Assembly: GCA_033064195.1 (NCBI GenBank)
Contig: JARBJD010000382.1
Coordinates: 1 to 64,000 of the forward strand
From: Blattamonas nauphoetae
Lineage: Eukaryota > Preaxostyla > Oxymonadida
Direction: 5' to 3'
DNA length: 64,000 bases
The position numbers were made by a program, and so were the translations under genes. The notes beneath the pieces were generated by a model. That model saw nothing but the letters and a program-made list of their open reading frames with translations. It was not told the origin of the DNA and ran no database searches. Shown piece by piece: positions 34,695 to 45,747 of this stretch (positions within the stretch are counted from its first letter, which is position 1; each line of letters opens with the position of its first letter).

Positions 34695-37600
34695 TTAACC
34701 AAGAATAGGATCAGCTAACAGTTTGTCGTCAGAGGCAGTGAGTTGGATAGATTGATACTTTTTGATTTTCGAATCCATGTAAGTTTGGAGTTCACTGAAC
34801 GTGGTTTCAGGCTTCTGTTTCAGAAGTGTTGTGAAGTTGTGAGTGAAAACTCCAGTCTCGTTTCCACTGAGAACTGTCTGTTTGGCTGTTTGAGAATCAA
34901 GTGCCGATCCAATGCAGATACATCGAAGAGGTGGTTTGTTAACTTTGCCTGTCTCACTGGTTGCTGGAGCGTCATATAAGTCCAGATTGAACATCGTTCC
35001 AGAATGGCAACAATCCGTGATCATCACAATTCTTGTCTGTTCGTAGTCCTTGACTGTTATGAGATCATACATTGCCGTGTCTTCAACAAGTTCATTTGTG
35101 ATCTTCCCAACGGGGACTTGGATTTCCCCTGATTCGCTCTTAACTTTCTTGCTCAGTTGCCTCTTTTCGGTCGAATTCTTTCTTGTTGCATCATAAAATA
35201 CCATCACTTCGCTCAATCCATCCTCCTCAAGGCCGGTTGTGTCTGGAACTTGTGTTCCATGACCAGAAAAGTATGAAACAAGTTCCAATTCGACGTTTTC
35301 GAGAAGCCAATCCATCCATTTGTAATACTCCATTGGAGTGGCGTCACAAATGTAGCAGACGAAATAGTCATTCTTCAAGAATAACTCGCTCATCGCGAGA
35401 GCGTCGTTGACAGGGCCGTCGTCCAAGGTGTGCGGGAGGTCCTCATAAGGATTGAAGAACAAAGCACAACACTTATTGATGGTGACATTCGGTGGAATTT
35501 GTTCTCTTTTGAGTCTTTCCAAGTTGATTGCACCCATTGAATCAAGTTTTTGGAGTTGTTTCTTGTATTTCGAACTGTAGTTGGCTGGTTTCTTCATCTC
35601 CTCCTTGAATGTTGCCCATCTTTCTTCAGCAGCGATGCGTTCCGCTTCAGAGATCTTGTCCTCGGTTGGCAGTTCCGTTGGATTGCCCGTATTGAATCCA
35701 TCTTCTTCCAGAGCATTGAGGATATCTTCGGGAATCGAATCTGCAGTGAATAATCGCTCATCTTCAGGGACGAGGCCGAGAATTGGTTCGGCATAAAGAG
35801 AATCGGAGCTTCCAGTGAGTTGGATAGATTGATACTTTTTGATTTTCGAATCCATGTAAGTTTGGAGTTCATTGAAAGTGGTTTCAGGCTTCTGTTTCAG
35901 AAGTGTTGTGAAGTTGTGAGTGAAAACTCCAGTCTCGTTTCCACTGAGAACTGTCTGTTTGGCTGTCTGAGAATCAAGTGCCGATCCAATGCAGACAACA
36001 TTCAATGGAGGTCGGTTAAGATGGCCTTCATTCATCTGGTCCATATTGAACATTGTTCCAGAATGACAACAGTCTGTGATCAACACAATACGTGTTTCAG
36101 CATAATCTTTTCCTGTGATCAGCTCAAACATGGCGGTGTCCTCAACCATCTCATCTCCAACTCCCTCAAATTGCTGATGTATCTTTTTATGAAATTCAGC
36201 CCTTTGGCTTGCATTCATAAGAGCTCGTTCTTTCTCTTTCTTTTCCTTCATCTCTTCCACATGAGCACGGAAGTCAGAATCTTCATTCATCCTCTTCATG
36301 AACATTTCTTTGCGTTTTTCTTTCTTCTTTTGTTCGGAGTAAAAGACCATCACTTCACTGAGTCCATCTTCTTCCTTTCCTGTGGTGTCAGGGATTTGAG
36401 TCCCATGTCCAGAGAAATAAGAGACGAACTCTTTCTCCACATTCTCCAGCAACCAATCCATCCATCGGTAATACTCTCTCGGAGTAGCATCACAAATATA
36501 AACAACGGTAAATCCACGCCCGATGAAGAGTTCTGCCATTCTCAATGCATCGTTGATGGGGCCATCATCAAGAGTATGGGCAAGGCCTTCGTATGGATTG
36601 ATGAACAAAGCACAGCAGTAATTGATTGCAACTGGTGGGATTTGTTCTTTTCTGAGTCGCTGCAAATTTAGGGCACCCATCGCATCAAGCTTTTCCAGGG
36701 CATCTGCATACTTCGATTCATATGGGTGCTTCTTTCTTTGCATGAAGAGAACCAATTTGGCCCATCGCTTTTGTTGTTCGAAGAGTTCGGCTTCCGTCGT
36801 GCGATAATCTTCTGGAAGGTCTACAGGTGGCACATCGAGGCCGTCTTCAGTTTCTTGGTTGTCTTGGTCATTCTCTTCGTTCTCAGGCTCTTCTGGTTGG
36901 TCCTCTTCTGGTTGGTCCTCTTCTGCAGGTTCAGCTTGCTCTTCTTTAGCCTCTTCAAAATCGTCTCCATCATCAAACTCGTTCTCATATTCTTCGTTCA
37001 CATCAGCATTCTCATCCTGTTTAGCTGATTCCGTGGTGGTTGAGGGTTGAGTTTTCTTTGACGCTTGGGATGTGATGGTGTCCTTTCGTTTGTTCCACTC
37101 TTCTTCCGTGACTTCCTCTCCGTTCTCATCTGCATGAATCCCTTCGTTTTCATATCCAAAATAATCCGTCCCAGTTCCTTCCACCTCTTCGATGTCATCG
37201 AAATCTTCATAACCGTCCTCCTGCTCCACTTGATCTTCCTCTGTTGTGGAATTTCGTTTTTGTTCATTTCTTGATTGATCAAAATCGCTTTCTGCTTCTG
37301 ACTGTTTCTTACTGTGAGATTGTTTGCTGCCAGGTGTCGCTGGTGAGGCTGGCTCTGATCGGGTCTCAGATTTTGTTGATTTGATCGATTCCTTCGTCTG
37401 ACTTTTGGGCTTTGGCTTGGAGACCGGTTTTGGTTTGTGTTGTGATGGATCAGATTTGGGAACGGGCTTTGTTTTCTTCTTTTGCTGATATGAATCACTC
37501 GATTCCGATGATGACACAGATGAAACATCACTTGTGTACTCTTCGTATGAATCATCTTCAATCAGGCCAAGATCAATCTTCATTTTCTTCACGACTGCTT

Positions 37601-38715
37601 TCGCACGTGACTTACTCAATGGATCGTGATCATCCACGGCTTTGTCAAGGAACTTAATCAAGTCTTCATCCTCGAACAATTGTTTCTCTTCAATTTGTTT
37701 GATGAGTTTTTGTTTCCAGCGACTCTGAGAAATCATTTTCTTTCTCCTTTTCTCCTCCTTCTTTCGGTCTTTCTTTTCCTTCTTTTGTCTTTCTTTCTCC
37801 TGCTTTCGTCTTTCTTTTTCTTCTGAATCTGAAGATTCATCATTATATTGTGAGGATCGTTGACTTTGTGATGTCGTTGATTTTCTCGAAGAAGACTGCT
37901 TATTTCGTGAACGTACGGATGGTTGTTTGGATGAAGGCCGTTTCGCTGTGCGTTTCATGGAACGTTCACGCACAGGTTGTCCTCTGTCTCCTCCAGTTCG
38001 TGCTCTTTGTTCTGGTGAATGAAATGGGTTCATGGTTCGATACATTCCCTGACCTGAGGGCGCACTCGAAGCTGGTCGACTTCTGCTTGAATTTTCTTGT
38101 GAAGAACCGCGAGTTTTCTTTGATGGTGATCCTGGAGGGTCCAGGTGTAATTGTTGCATGATTTCCACTGGATCATCAGTTCCATGTTCATCTTCATTTC
38201 GTTTAACCAGCGAAGGGTATGCTTTGTAATCTTGCCAATTCTTTTTTCGTTGAGTTTGGCTGTGACTTTCATTGATACGTCGTTGCATGTGTTGGACTCG
38301 ATTCGCATGCTCAGCATAATCATGTTGCTCGGATCTGTTGGCGGTATTGAATCTACTTATATTGTATTTCCTGATTATGGAAGTGAAATCGAGGATATAT
38401 CAGAGTTGAAAGAGAAGAGAAGGATACATGTTGTAGGTTGCTGGTTGTGTCGTATCAATTCGTGATTTCACTAAATTTGAGCGACGTGCGGCTTCTTTCA
38501 CTTCAGTGTATTCATCGACGAGTGGAGGCTTCTTCTTTCCGATTGATGCTGGAACGGTGATGATTCAAAAATGAGGAAATACTTGGATGGAGAGTTGAGT
38601 CAACTTCTGAACGAGTTTGTTGGATTTTATCAACATGCTGGAGCATGTTTGCCAAAATAATCTTCCTTCCAATCGGTGAGCGTCCATCGGGGGCGAAACC
38701 TTTCTTATTGGACAT
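34695..38715 (-). CDS. tandem double-domain metacaspase with long disordered N-terminus, 3 exons
   Basis: About 1309 aa. The first about 110 residues come from two small exons (38583-38715, 38428-38548; introns 38549-38582 and 38371-38427). About 400 charged, low-complexity residues follow (Lys/Arg/Ser- then Glu/Asp-rich). Two caspase-like (C14/metacaspase) domains come after. Domain 1 has YFSGHGTQ (His about 740) and ITDCCHSGTMF (Cys about 853). Domain 2 has YFSGHGTQ (His about 1122) and ITDCCHSGTMF (Cys about 1206). Both keep the His/Cys dyad, and their last about 80 residues are almost identical. Metacaspases are Ca-dependent Arg/Lys-specific cysteine proteases. Two complete domains in one chain is unusual. 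The two N-terminal exons could belong to a separate gene, but frame and phases join cleanly. The gene converges on the HECT gene, 114 bases apart. Confidence 0.92.
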
Positions 38716-38854
38716 TTCGTTAATGGGACATCAAACCGTTCCTTATCTGACACGTTGACAGATATTTCTTCACAAAAATATTCTCTGAAATGAAAATCGT
38801 GTTCACAATACACGATAAAAATGAAGAGAAATGGGTGGGATGGAAAAGAAAGAC

Positions 38855-41800
38855 TCATTTTCTCCCTGCTGCTTTCGTTTGCCTGGCCTTCAATCCAAAA
38901 TCTAAAGCATAAGTTGTTTCAGTGAGGTTGTCTTTGTTTCCAGATACGCAGACGATCAACGCTACATGTCCAGAACGATTCAGGGGATCTTCAAGCATCC
39001 TTGTCAATTGAGAGTCAGCAAAGGGGATTCTGTTCTGCTGCGCTGGCTGTCCTTTCTTCTGATCACTTCTTGATTGGTTGTCTCGCATTGTCTCGAGAAC
39101 TCTTCCGAGAGCAGTAAGCGACTTATTGATTTCGCCACCCTCAAACCGTTGTGTTCCTTCCGTTTGAGCCTTCTCTGCATTCTCAGATCCTGCCAAATCA
39201 ACAAGAATTAACTTCGACAGAACAGTCTGACGAGTTTCTCGATCAGTTCCTTTCCATCGTCTGACATTCTGCTGTGCAATATAAAGAATTGTGAAGAGGT
39301 GGGAGCGTGATGAAGTCTTATTCATCCTCGTTTTGGCTGTTTGTCTCAATTCAGAGCATTCGTCCATGATTCTCAATGCATCATCAATCGACGTGATCTG
39401 TTCCGTAAGCAGACTGAAATCTCTTGCGTATGACTTGAAGTCATTTGGCAGTTGTGTGTCTCCTGTGTTTGTCGGCTGGTCTAATGATTCGCTGCTCTTC
39501 GCCCGTTTGTTCTTTTCTGTGATGAGGCAATTCGACTTTTTGTTGTAAATCTCACACATACTCATCCACATTGAAACTCGTCCATTTTCACCTTCACTCT
39601 GTATCTTTGCTCCTCTCTCCTCATTCTCCTCCCAAACTCGACGAAGGAGTCGTTTGATTAGCCCTTCATCTGTTGGTGTTCCATTCATGGTGAAGGTCTT
39701 GCCTGTTCCTGTCTGTCCATATGCCATCACACAAACATCGCATCCATCCAGCAGAGTCGTTGCGAGTGGTTCAATTTCCGCAAAGACAGTTTCCTGACTT
39801 GCTTTTTCGCCAAACACACGATCAAATTGAAATGACTGTCCTCGCTTGAAGGCAGCGTCAACGTCGGCCGATGTCGGGCCTCCCTTTCCACTTATTGATT
39901 GCGTTAACGTGAAGAGTTTGTCCTTCGGGATCAGAATGATGGAATCATCACTTTTCATCCTGATGATTGAGTGAGTATGAGAGTCCAGTGATGTCACCGC
40001 TTCTGAACCTTTTCCCTCAATCAAATCTGCAGCTCCAAACTGTTCTTCGTCATTCATCTGATTTCGCATTCTGCCGAATTCATTCTCAGCTTTTTTAGCT
40101 TCAGCAACAGCTCTGAGATCCAGAGGCCTGATCCGAACATACACTCGAATTCTCCCCCTCAGTTCCATCAGTGAATTGTGTAATGTGCGTCGCTTCTCGA
40201 ACTCTCTTCCCCAGGCAGACGTGATGATTCCCAGACGGATTTTCATTTCTTCACAGAGCTTTGCGTTCAACGCAGATGAAGCAAGGATAGAATTCATTTT
40301 TTGGACCGTTTGAGCCACGACTGGATTCGACGATTGCGAATAGGTAGTCGAATTGAGGGGAGACGTGACAATTTCTTGTCTGAGAGACTCCAACTCTTGT
40401 TTCACGTCTTTCAACCCGCAAGAAACTGATGTAATTTGTTGTCGGGAGATGTTATGAGCATTTTTCTGCTTCTTCAGCTCTTTGGTCAGGTTATCGACTT
40501 CAGTTTTTCGCTTCCTGATGAGTTTTTTGGCATCTTCATCGAGACCTCTCAGTTCTCCTTGAGTAAACTTGAGCTTGTTTGTTGTTCTGATTAGTGTCGC
40601 TCTGAGATCCTCTTCAAACATCATCTGGGTTTCACTCATTGGTAAAATCATCCCAACCGGCCCATCTTCGTTTGTCTTTGTCGTAACAACTCTTTGGTGC
40701 TGTTTGTGGACTGTTTTCTTCTTTCGCATGCTCATCTCGAAGTCACTGAAACAATCAGTATCTTCGCTGTTGCTATCATCTGTTGTCTTCTCGTTTTCAC
40801 GTCGGTATTCCAACTCATGCACCCTCTGTTGGAGTTTTGTCCGTTCATTGATCGACTGATCTCTTTCGAGAGTCAGTTCCCGAATCGTGTCACGAAGGAT
40901 CTGTTTTTCCTTCTCGGCTTGAGCTAATTCAAAGTTCTTATCAGCGAGATCTTGTTCGTTGCTTTCAAGTTGTTCTCTGACAATCACAATCTCGTCTTTC
41001 AATCCACGAATAGTCGCGTTCTCACTCTGCGCATCGGTGACCGTCCCTCTTTGCTTTGAATGAGTCGACAAAGCAGATGCCAGACGAATTGAAAGAGATT
41101 CGTTTTCGTTTCGGAGTTTGGCGAGCTCGTATCTTGCTTTCTCCAACTCCTTATTCGTTTGAAGATGATTGAACTGTGCAGATTCTGAATTGAGGCTTGC
41201 TTTGTTCAATTCTTGCTGTCGTTTCGTTTCTTTGACGTCGTAATCGTTCAGTTTGCGGCGAAGAGTTTGCACACGATCCTGTTCTTTCAATAGACTGACA
41301 CACAATTCGTTATTGTGCTTTTCTTTCTTTTGAAGTTCGATTTCGACCTCCAGTTTCCCACTCCTAAAAGAGACCATCTCGTTTCTTGCTTCGTCTCTCT
41401 CCTGTTCCATTTGTTTCAAACTCTCCATGAGCTGCAGATTCCGAGCCGCTGTGACCTCCCGATGTTGTTTTTCTTTTTCTTTCTCTGCAAGATGTTCGGC
41501 CTCACGTTTCCAACACTGTTGAAGTTCACTTTCCTTCCTTCGAACTTGAATCCGCTCATCATTTAACAAGTTTTCAAGGCGAGCGATGTGTGCAGTCAAT
41601 TCTTCGTTGTGAAGAATGGATTCAGTCGTCGTGTGTGATATCTCACGGAGATTAGTGAGTCGGGTTGATGAAAGTTTCTGCAGAAGTAGAGGAAGACAAC
41701 AGAAAAAGATACGGTCTGCATATCCAGGACAATTTGGAGTTCATCTCGCTCAACACTAAGATTTCTCTTTTCGACTTGATGTTCTTTCGCCTTTTCAAGG

Positions 41801-42518
41801 AGTTCCTTCAGTGTTGCTCTGAGTTGGTCGACTGCTTTTCGTTTTGCCTCAACCTAGACAAGTAAAGAATACACCATCACACACCTCACGTTCTGATTCA
41901 ATTAGGCGCTGAGTGAGGTGAGCGTATTGTTCCATTGATGTGAGATCAGTCGAATTTTCATTTTGACTCTCGTCTTGTGAAGAAGAATCAGGAGTATTCA
42001 TCTATCACAAAAACATATCCAATATGAAAGGTATATACCTCCTTTTCGGGTGATGATTCATCCCTTTCAGGCGTTAGCATGTGCTGTATCCGATTTGGTA
42101 GAATGACTGACTGTTCTGCTTCGAAATACTAAAGTAACATGAATGAAAAATGAATATCAAAATATGACCAAACAAAGTTGTCTGAAACTGTTTGAGAATT
42201 GATTCTAGATGAGTTTTGAGGTGTGAGCATGGCTTCTTGATTTTTTGGACCCAAAAGCTCCATGAAATAGGAATGATTGGTGTCCTAAAGGAAGTATATC
42301 ATTGTAAACAAGAACATATAGCAAATGATGTGGACAATAATCAGATGAGTGACAAGTGCACGTCGAAAAAAGGAACGAAAAATGTGTGACTAATCACAAA
42401 CAGTCAAATCAGTCGGGGCCGTTTCGTCATCTTCAATCATCTTATGACTAGCATAATCCATGACAGGAGAGGGTGGATCATTAGGTACAACGTGGATATC
42501 CTGTTTCGGATTCGACAT
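38855..42518 (-). CDS. C-terminal-motor kinesin (kinesin-14 type), 6 exons
   Basis: 1132 aa spliced. The N-terminus is a short disordered tail, followed by about 500 residues of coiled coil. The neck/motor junction HNSLMELRGRIRVYVRIRPL (residue about 690) is the kinesin-14 signature and places the motor at the C-terminus. Motor motifs are AYGQTGTGKTFTMNG (P-loop, about 846), NKTSSRSHLF (switch I) and LVDLAGSE (switch II). The motor is enlarged by loops rich in charged residues. Kinesin-14s move to microtubule minus ends and work in spindle or flagellar bundles. Introns: 42285-42401, 42129-42173, 42002-42038, 41854-41884 and 41678-41712; all are phase 0, unlike those of neighbouring genes. The start codon lies 39 bases from that of COG4 on the other strand. 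Confidence 0.94.
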
Positions 42519-42557
42519 TCAATTGAATTAAAAAAATAACGGGCTAAACCGATCCAA
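42519..42557. promoter_or_regulatory. 39-base divergent promoter/5' leader region, kinesin and COG4
   Basis: The entire space between the two divergent start codons is 39 bases, with an A-rich core (AATTAAAAAAATAAC). Either transcripts have almost no 5' leader, or the promoters sit inside the opposing first exons. The call rests on both start codons, each supported by spliced homology or a long open first exon. Confidence 0.55.
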
Positions 42558-45500
42558 ATGGCTCTTCTACAATCTTCTGATTCGTTGAACCAAATAGAAG
42601 AACAAATATCTAGTTCTATTCGTTCTTATCACAATTCACTCACGGATAGAGCCTTGCCCTCTCATTTATCGCACTTTTACTCGACCGTAGAGCCCTTCAT
42701 CTCACTATCCGATGATATATCTATAACCTCACAACAACTATCTCCACTCGCTCAGCGAATACGGCAATCATTGGCTATTTCTTCTACAAAAGCTGAATCA
42801 AAGAAAAAAGAAGAGAAATTTGATTCTGTTCAAGTCTGTCCCACTTCAAGATTTCTCTTGCCTTTAGAAGCTTGCCTCGCAAATATCATCCTTTTTAAAA
42901 CAAAATAGGATTGATTATGCTCTTTCAGCAGTTCAGAAGTATACGATGACACATCTAAAACCTGGGACACTCGAACATGCCAGTTTCTTTGTTGATGAAG
43001 AGCAATTGGAGAATGTCCCTGCATCTATGAATGCATCCCGTGATGAATCTCTTATTCTTCTTCTTGAAACGCGAGATATACTTCTTCAAACTGTCAAAGA
43101 ATGCCTCCGCATAGCCATCGAAAAGAGAGATCACAGCCAAATTATATTGTATTGTGCAGCTCACAGTGTTCTTGGCCTTGAAAAAGAAGGAATTTCTCTT
43201 TTACTAGACGATTTTTTGGACGCCCTGAAAGTTCAGGTTCAAAAAGACATCCAAAAGGCGAATATGTACACCAAATATGATAAACAACTGAATCAAACGG
43301 CAGAAACCGATGATCCTCAGAAGGAGCCTTTATATATGAAGCATACTATCTCGTTTTCCACCGTCTATGTTCGACTATCTCAATATGCCGAAAAAATGTA
43401 CAACCAAATGTGTTCTATTGTTCTGCAGCAATTCAGAAAGAAAGACGGAGTATTTTTCTCGTTATTTCATCAATTTCCTGTCACTAGATTCTTGAAATTC
43501 AAAATCGACTGACAACAGAATACGATGCACTAGCCACCGAAATTCTCGGTCTTTTCAACACACAGATTCCTCTTGGGACGATTTGCACGGAGATAACAAC
43601 TCCACATTCACCAGAAATTGGTTCTCCCAATCATTCCCCAGCGGAGATTGATTCGATTTTGACTGAAATTGCTCAAATTGGAACGACAACCGACTTCTTC
43701 ATCCTCTTCATGACCGACCAACACCACTCTGCCCTCAAAATGTTTCAGCTCCCTCGCTCCGATTCTCTTTTTCTCGAATATCTCAATCATTGCCGTCACG
43801 TCCAGATCAGTTCGGAGATCCTTTCGTATTATCCTTCTCTTCAGCACTACCATCTCACATCTGCCACTCGCCGTTTTCGCGAGCTCTTAACCACTCCTTC
43901 TTTCGATCCCTTCGGAACAGGATCCCAATCATCGCCACCTCCTCTTGGAACAACAACCATCTCGCTTGTCCCTGATTGCATTGAATTGTTCAACAGAACT
44001 CTCCAACGAGTGATGGCTATCGGAAACGTAAATTGCTTGTCTCAAACCCTTTCATCATTCGACGTTGTGTTTAATGATCCTGTTCTTTCAACACTGACAG
44101 GACAACTTTCACAGTGCCGAGCATCTCTGACACAGACAGACAAAAAGACCTTTTCAGTGACGATGAACCTCTCATCAGTCGATTCATCTAACATCAGTGC
44201 TGTCAAAACACCAACTCGAATCAGTTCAATCTCCCCGTCGAGTTCACCGACTCCACCATCTCTTCAGTCTCCACCATCACATTCTCCGGATCCATTGCCT
44301 TCTCAACCACATCGACAGGCTCAGAGCGGTGGGATGATGGGATTTCTGTCGAATCCGATCAAAGGCCTTCTGAGTCGAGGCCAAAAACTGTTGGAGGCTG
44401 ATAATCCAACGACCTCGATGTCATCATTCACTCCATCTTTGCCATCGTTGGATCTTTCAAGACTTCAGATCACCCCAAACACCGCACCGGCATTGTTCGA
44501 TGCTGCATCTCCATCGTCGACAACTCTCTGCTACCCTTACACCTCTTCAAGACAGCAGTTTCCATTTCCCTCTCTCGCATCCTTTTTCAAGAGTTCTCAA
44601 AAGGCTCCCAATGAACAGTACCTTGAGACCTTCACCATCACAAATTTTGTGTCCATCACTCAAGACAAGCCTCCGCAGAATCCCCTTCGATGGCCAGAAG
44701 AGGAACGGTGGAAAGTGAGGATCGGAGCTGGATCAGCTGGACTGTGTGTGTGTCTCAACTCGTTGGATCTCTTCCTCAAATCAATAGTCGATCTCAAGTC
44801 GCAATCAGAGATCGAAATCAAAGACATTCTCGACGAGAAATACGATACACAAAACCCTGAAGAAGAGTCAGAAGACATCGTTGCTTCGAATGAACGAAAG
44901 AAAACGCAGGATTTGGAGAAGATCTCGACCTCCTTTTTCAGTTGGAAGGTCACAATGGACGCAGTTGCCAAATCGATCTCGGTATCATTCTTTGTTGATC
45001 TCATTTGTTTTAGAAAACTGTTCAATTTCATATTGGTCTTATCAACCGCTTCTTCACGCCAGTCTTGACAGCACTGACATCCGCAAACTTTGACATCAGA
45101 AACGAGAACTCGTCGTCGCAATCGTCGAGTTCAACATCTCCCTATATCTCAATTTTCCTCGAATTTTGCAGGAATTATATCTCTCCTCTCTCGACTTCTC
45201 TCACAAAGCGGATCTTTGTTTCGATAGTTGACTCATTCATGCTGAATTCTTTTGTCCCTTCTGTGATCCACATCATCTCGACGAAAGCTTTCACAATCCA
45301 AGGCGGGTTTCGTTTCGAGATGGATGTCCGCAATCTTCACCACTCTCTCCCGTTTGACCTGCAAACACCCAATTTCATCGGCTTCATTCAACCACTCATC
45401 CAAATGGCAAAGTGGTATAGTGTCGAAACTGTTTGTTCTTTTCCTGTTTCTGATCTTCTCTCAGTTGTCTGAGGCTTCGTCGCTGTTCTCACAGTATGAG

Positions 45501-45602
45501 TCCACAAAGACTGGTCTTCTCTCTGCTGGTGATGTTAAGAAACTTCTTCTTCAACGAGTTGATCTCTCGTCACAAGCAATCCATCAACTCCCTCTGACTT
45601 GA
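42558..45602 (+). CDS. COG4: conserved oligomeric Golgi complex subunit 4, 5 exons
   Basis: 968 aa spliced (animal COG4 is about 785). COG4 is a subunit of the COG tether that holds retrograde vesicles at the Golgi and binds SNARE/SM proteins. Homology is clearest in residues about 90-200: QISSFLKQNRIDYALSAVQ, then ETRDILLQTVKECLRIAIEK and YCAAHSVLGLEKEGISLLLD. The helical bundle end matches as well (AFTIQGGFRFEMDVRNL, LLSAGDVKKLLLQRVDLSS). A Ser/Pro-rich insertion of about 150 residues near the middle explains the extra length. Introns: 42834-42867, 43450-43487, 44982-45013, 45431-45464. No Golgi stack needs to be visible in the cell for COG to be kept. Convergent with the next gene, 145 bases apart. 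Confidence 0.86.
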
Positions 45603-45747
45603 CTCTTCTATTCCCCTCTCATTCAGACCTCTTGACGAGTTTGAATGTTGTCATTTTGAAACAATGAAGTCGAACACTCAAATGAAGAGATTTGAAAATT
45701 AATAATGAAACAAGAGGTTTTAGAAAGAAGAAAAACTGCATGAAAAA

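Noticed and set aside
35820-36671. 283-aa + strand frame with hydrophobic stretches
   Set aside because: It is antisense to the metacaspase catalytic domain, whose motifs are unmistakable.
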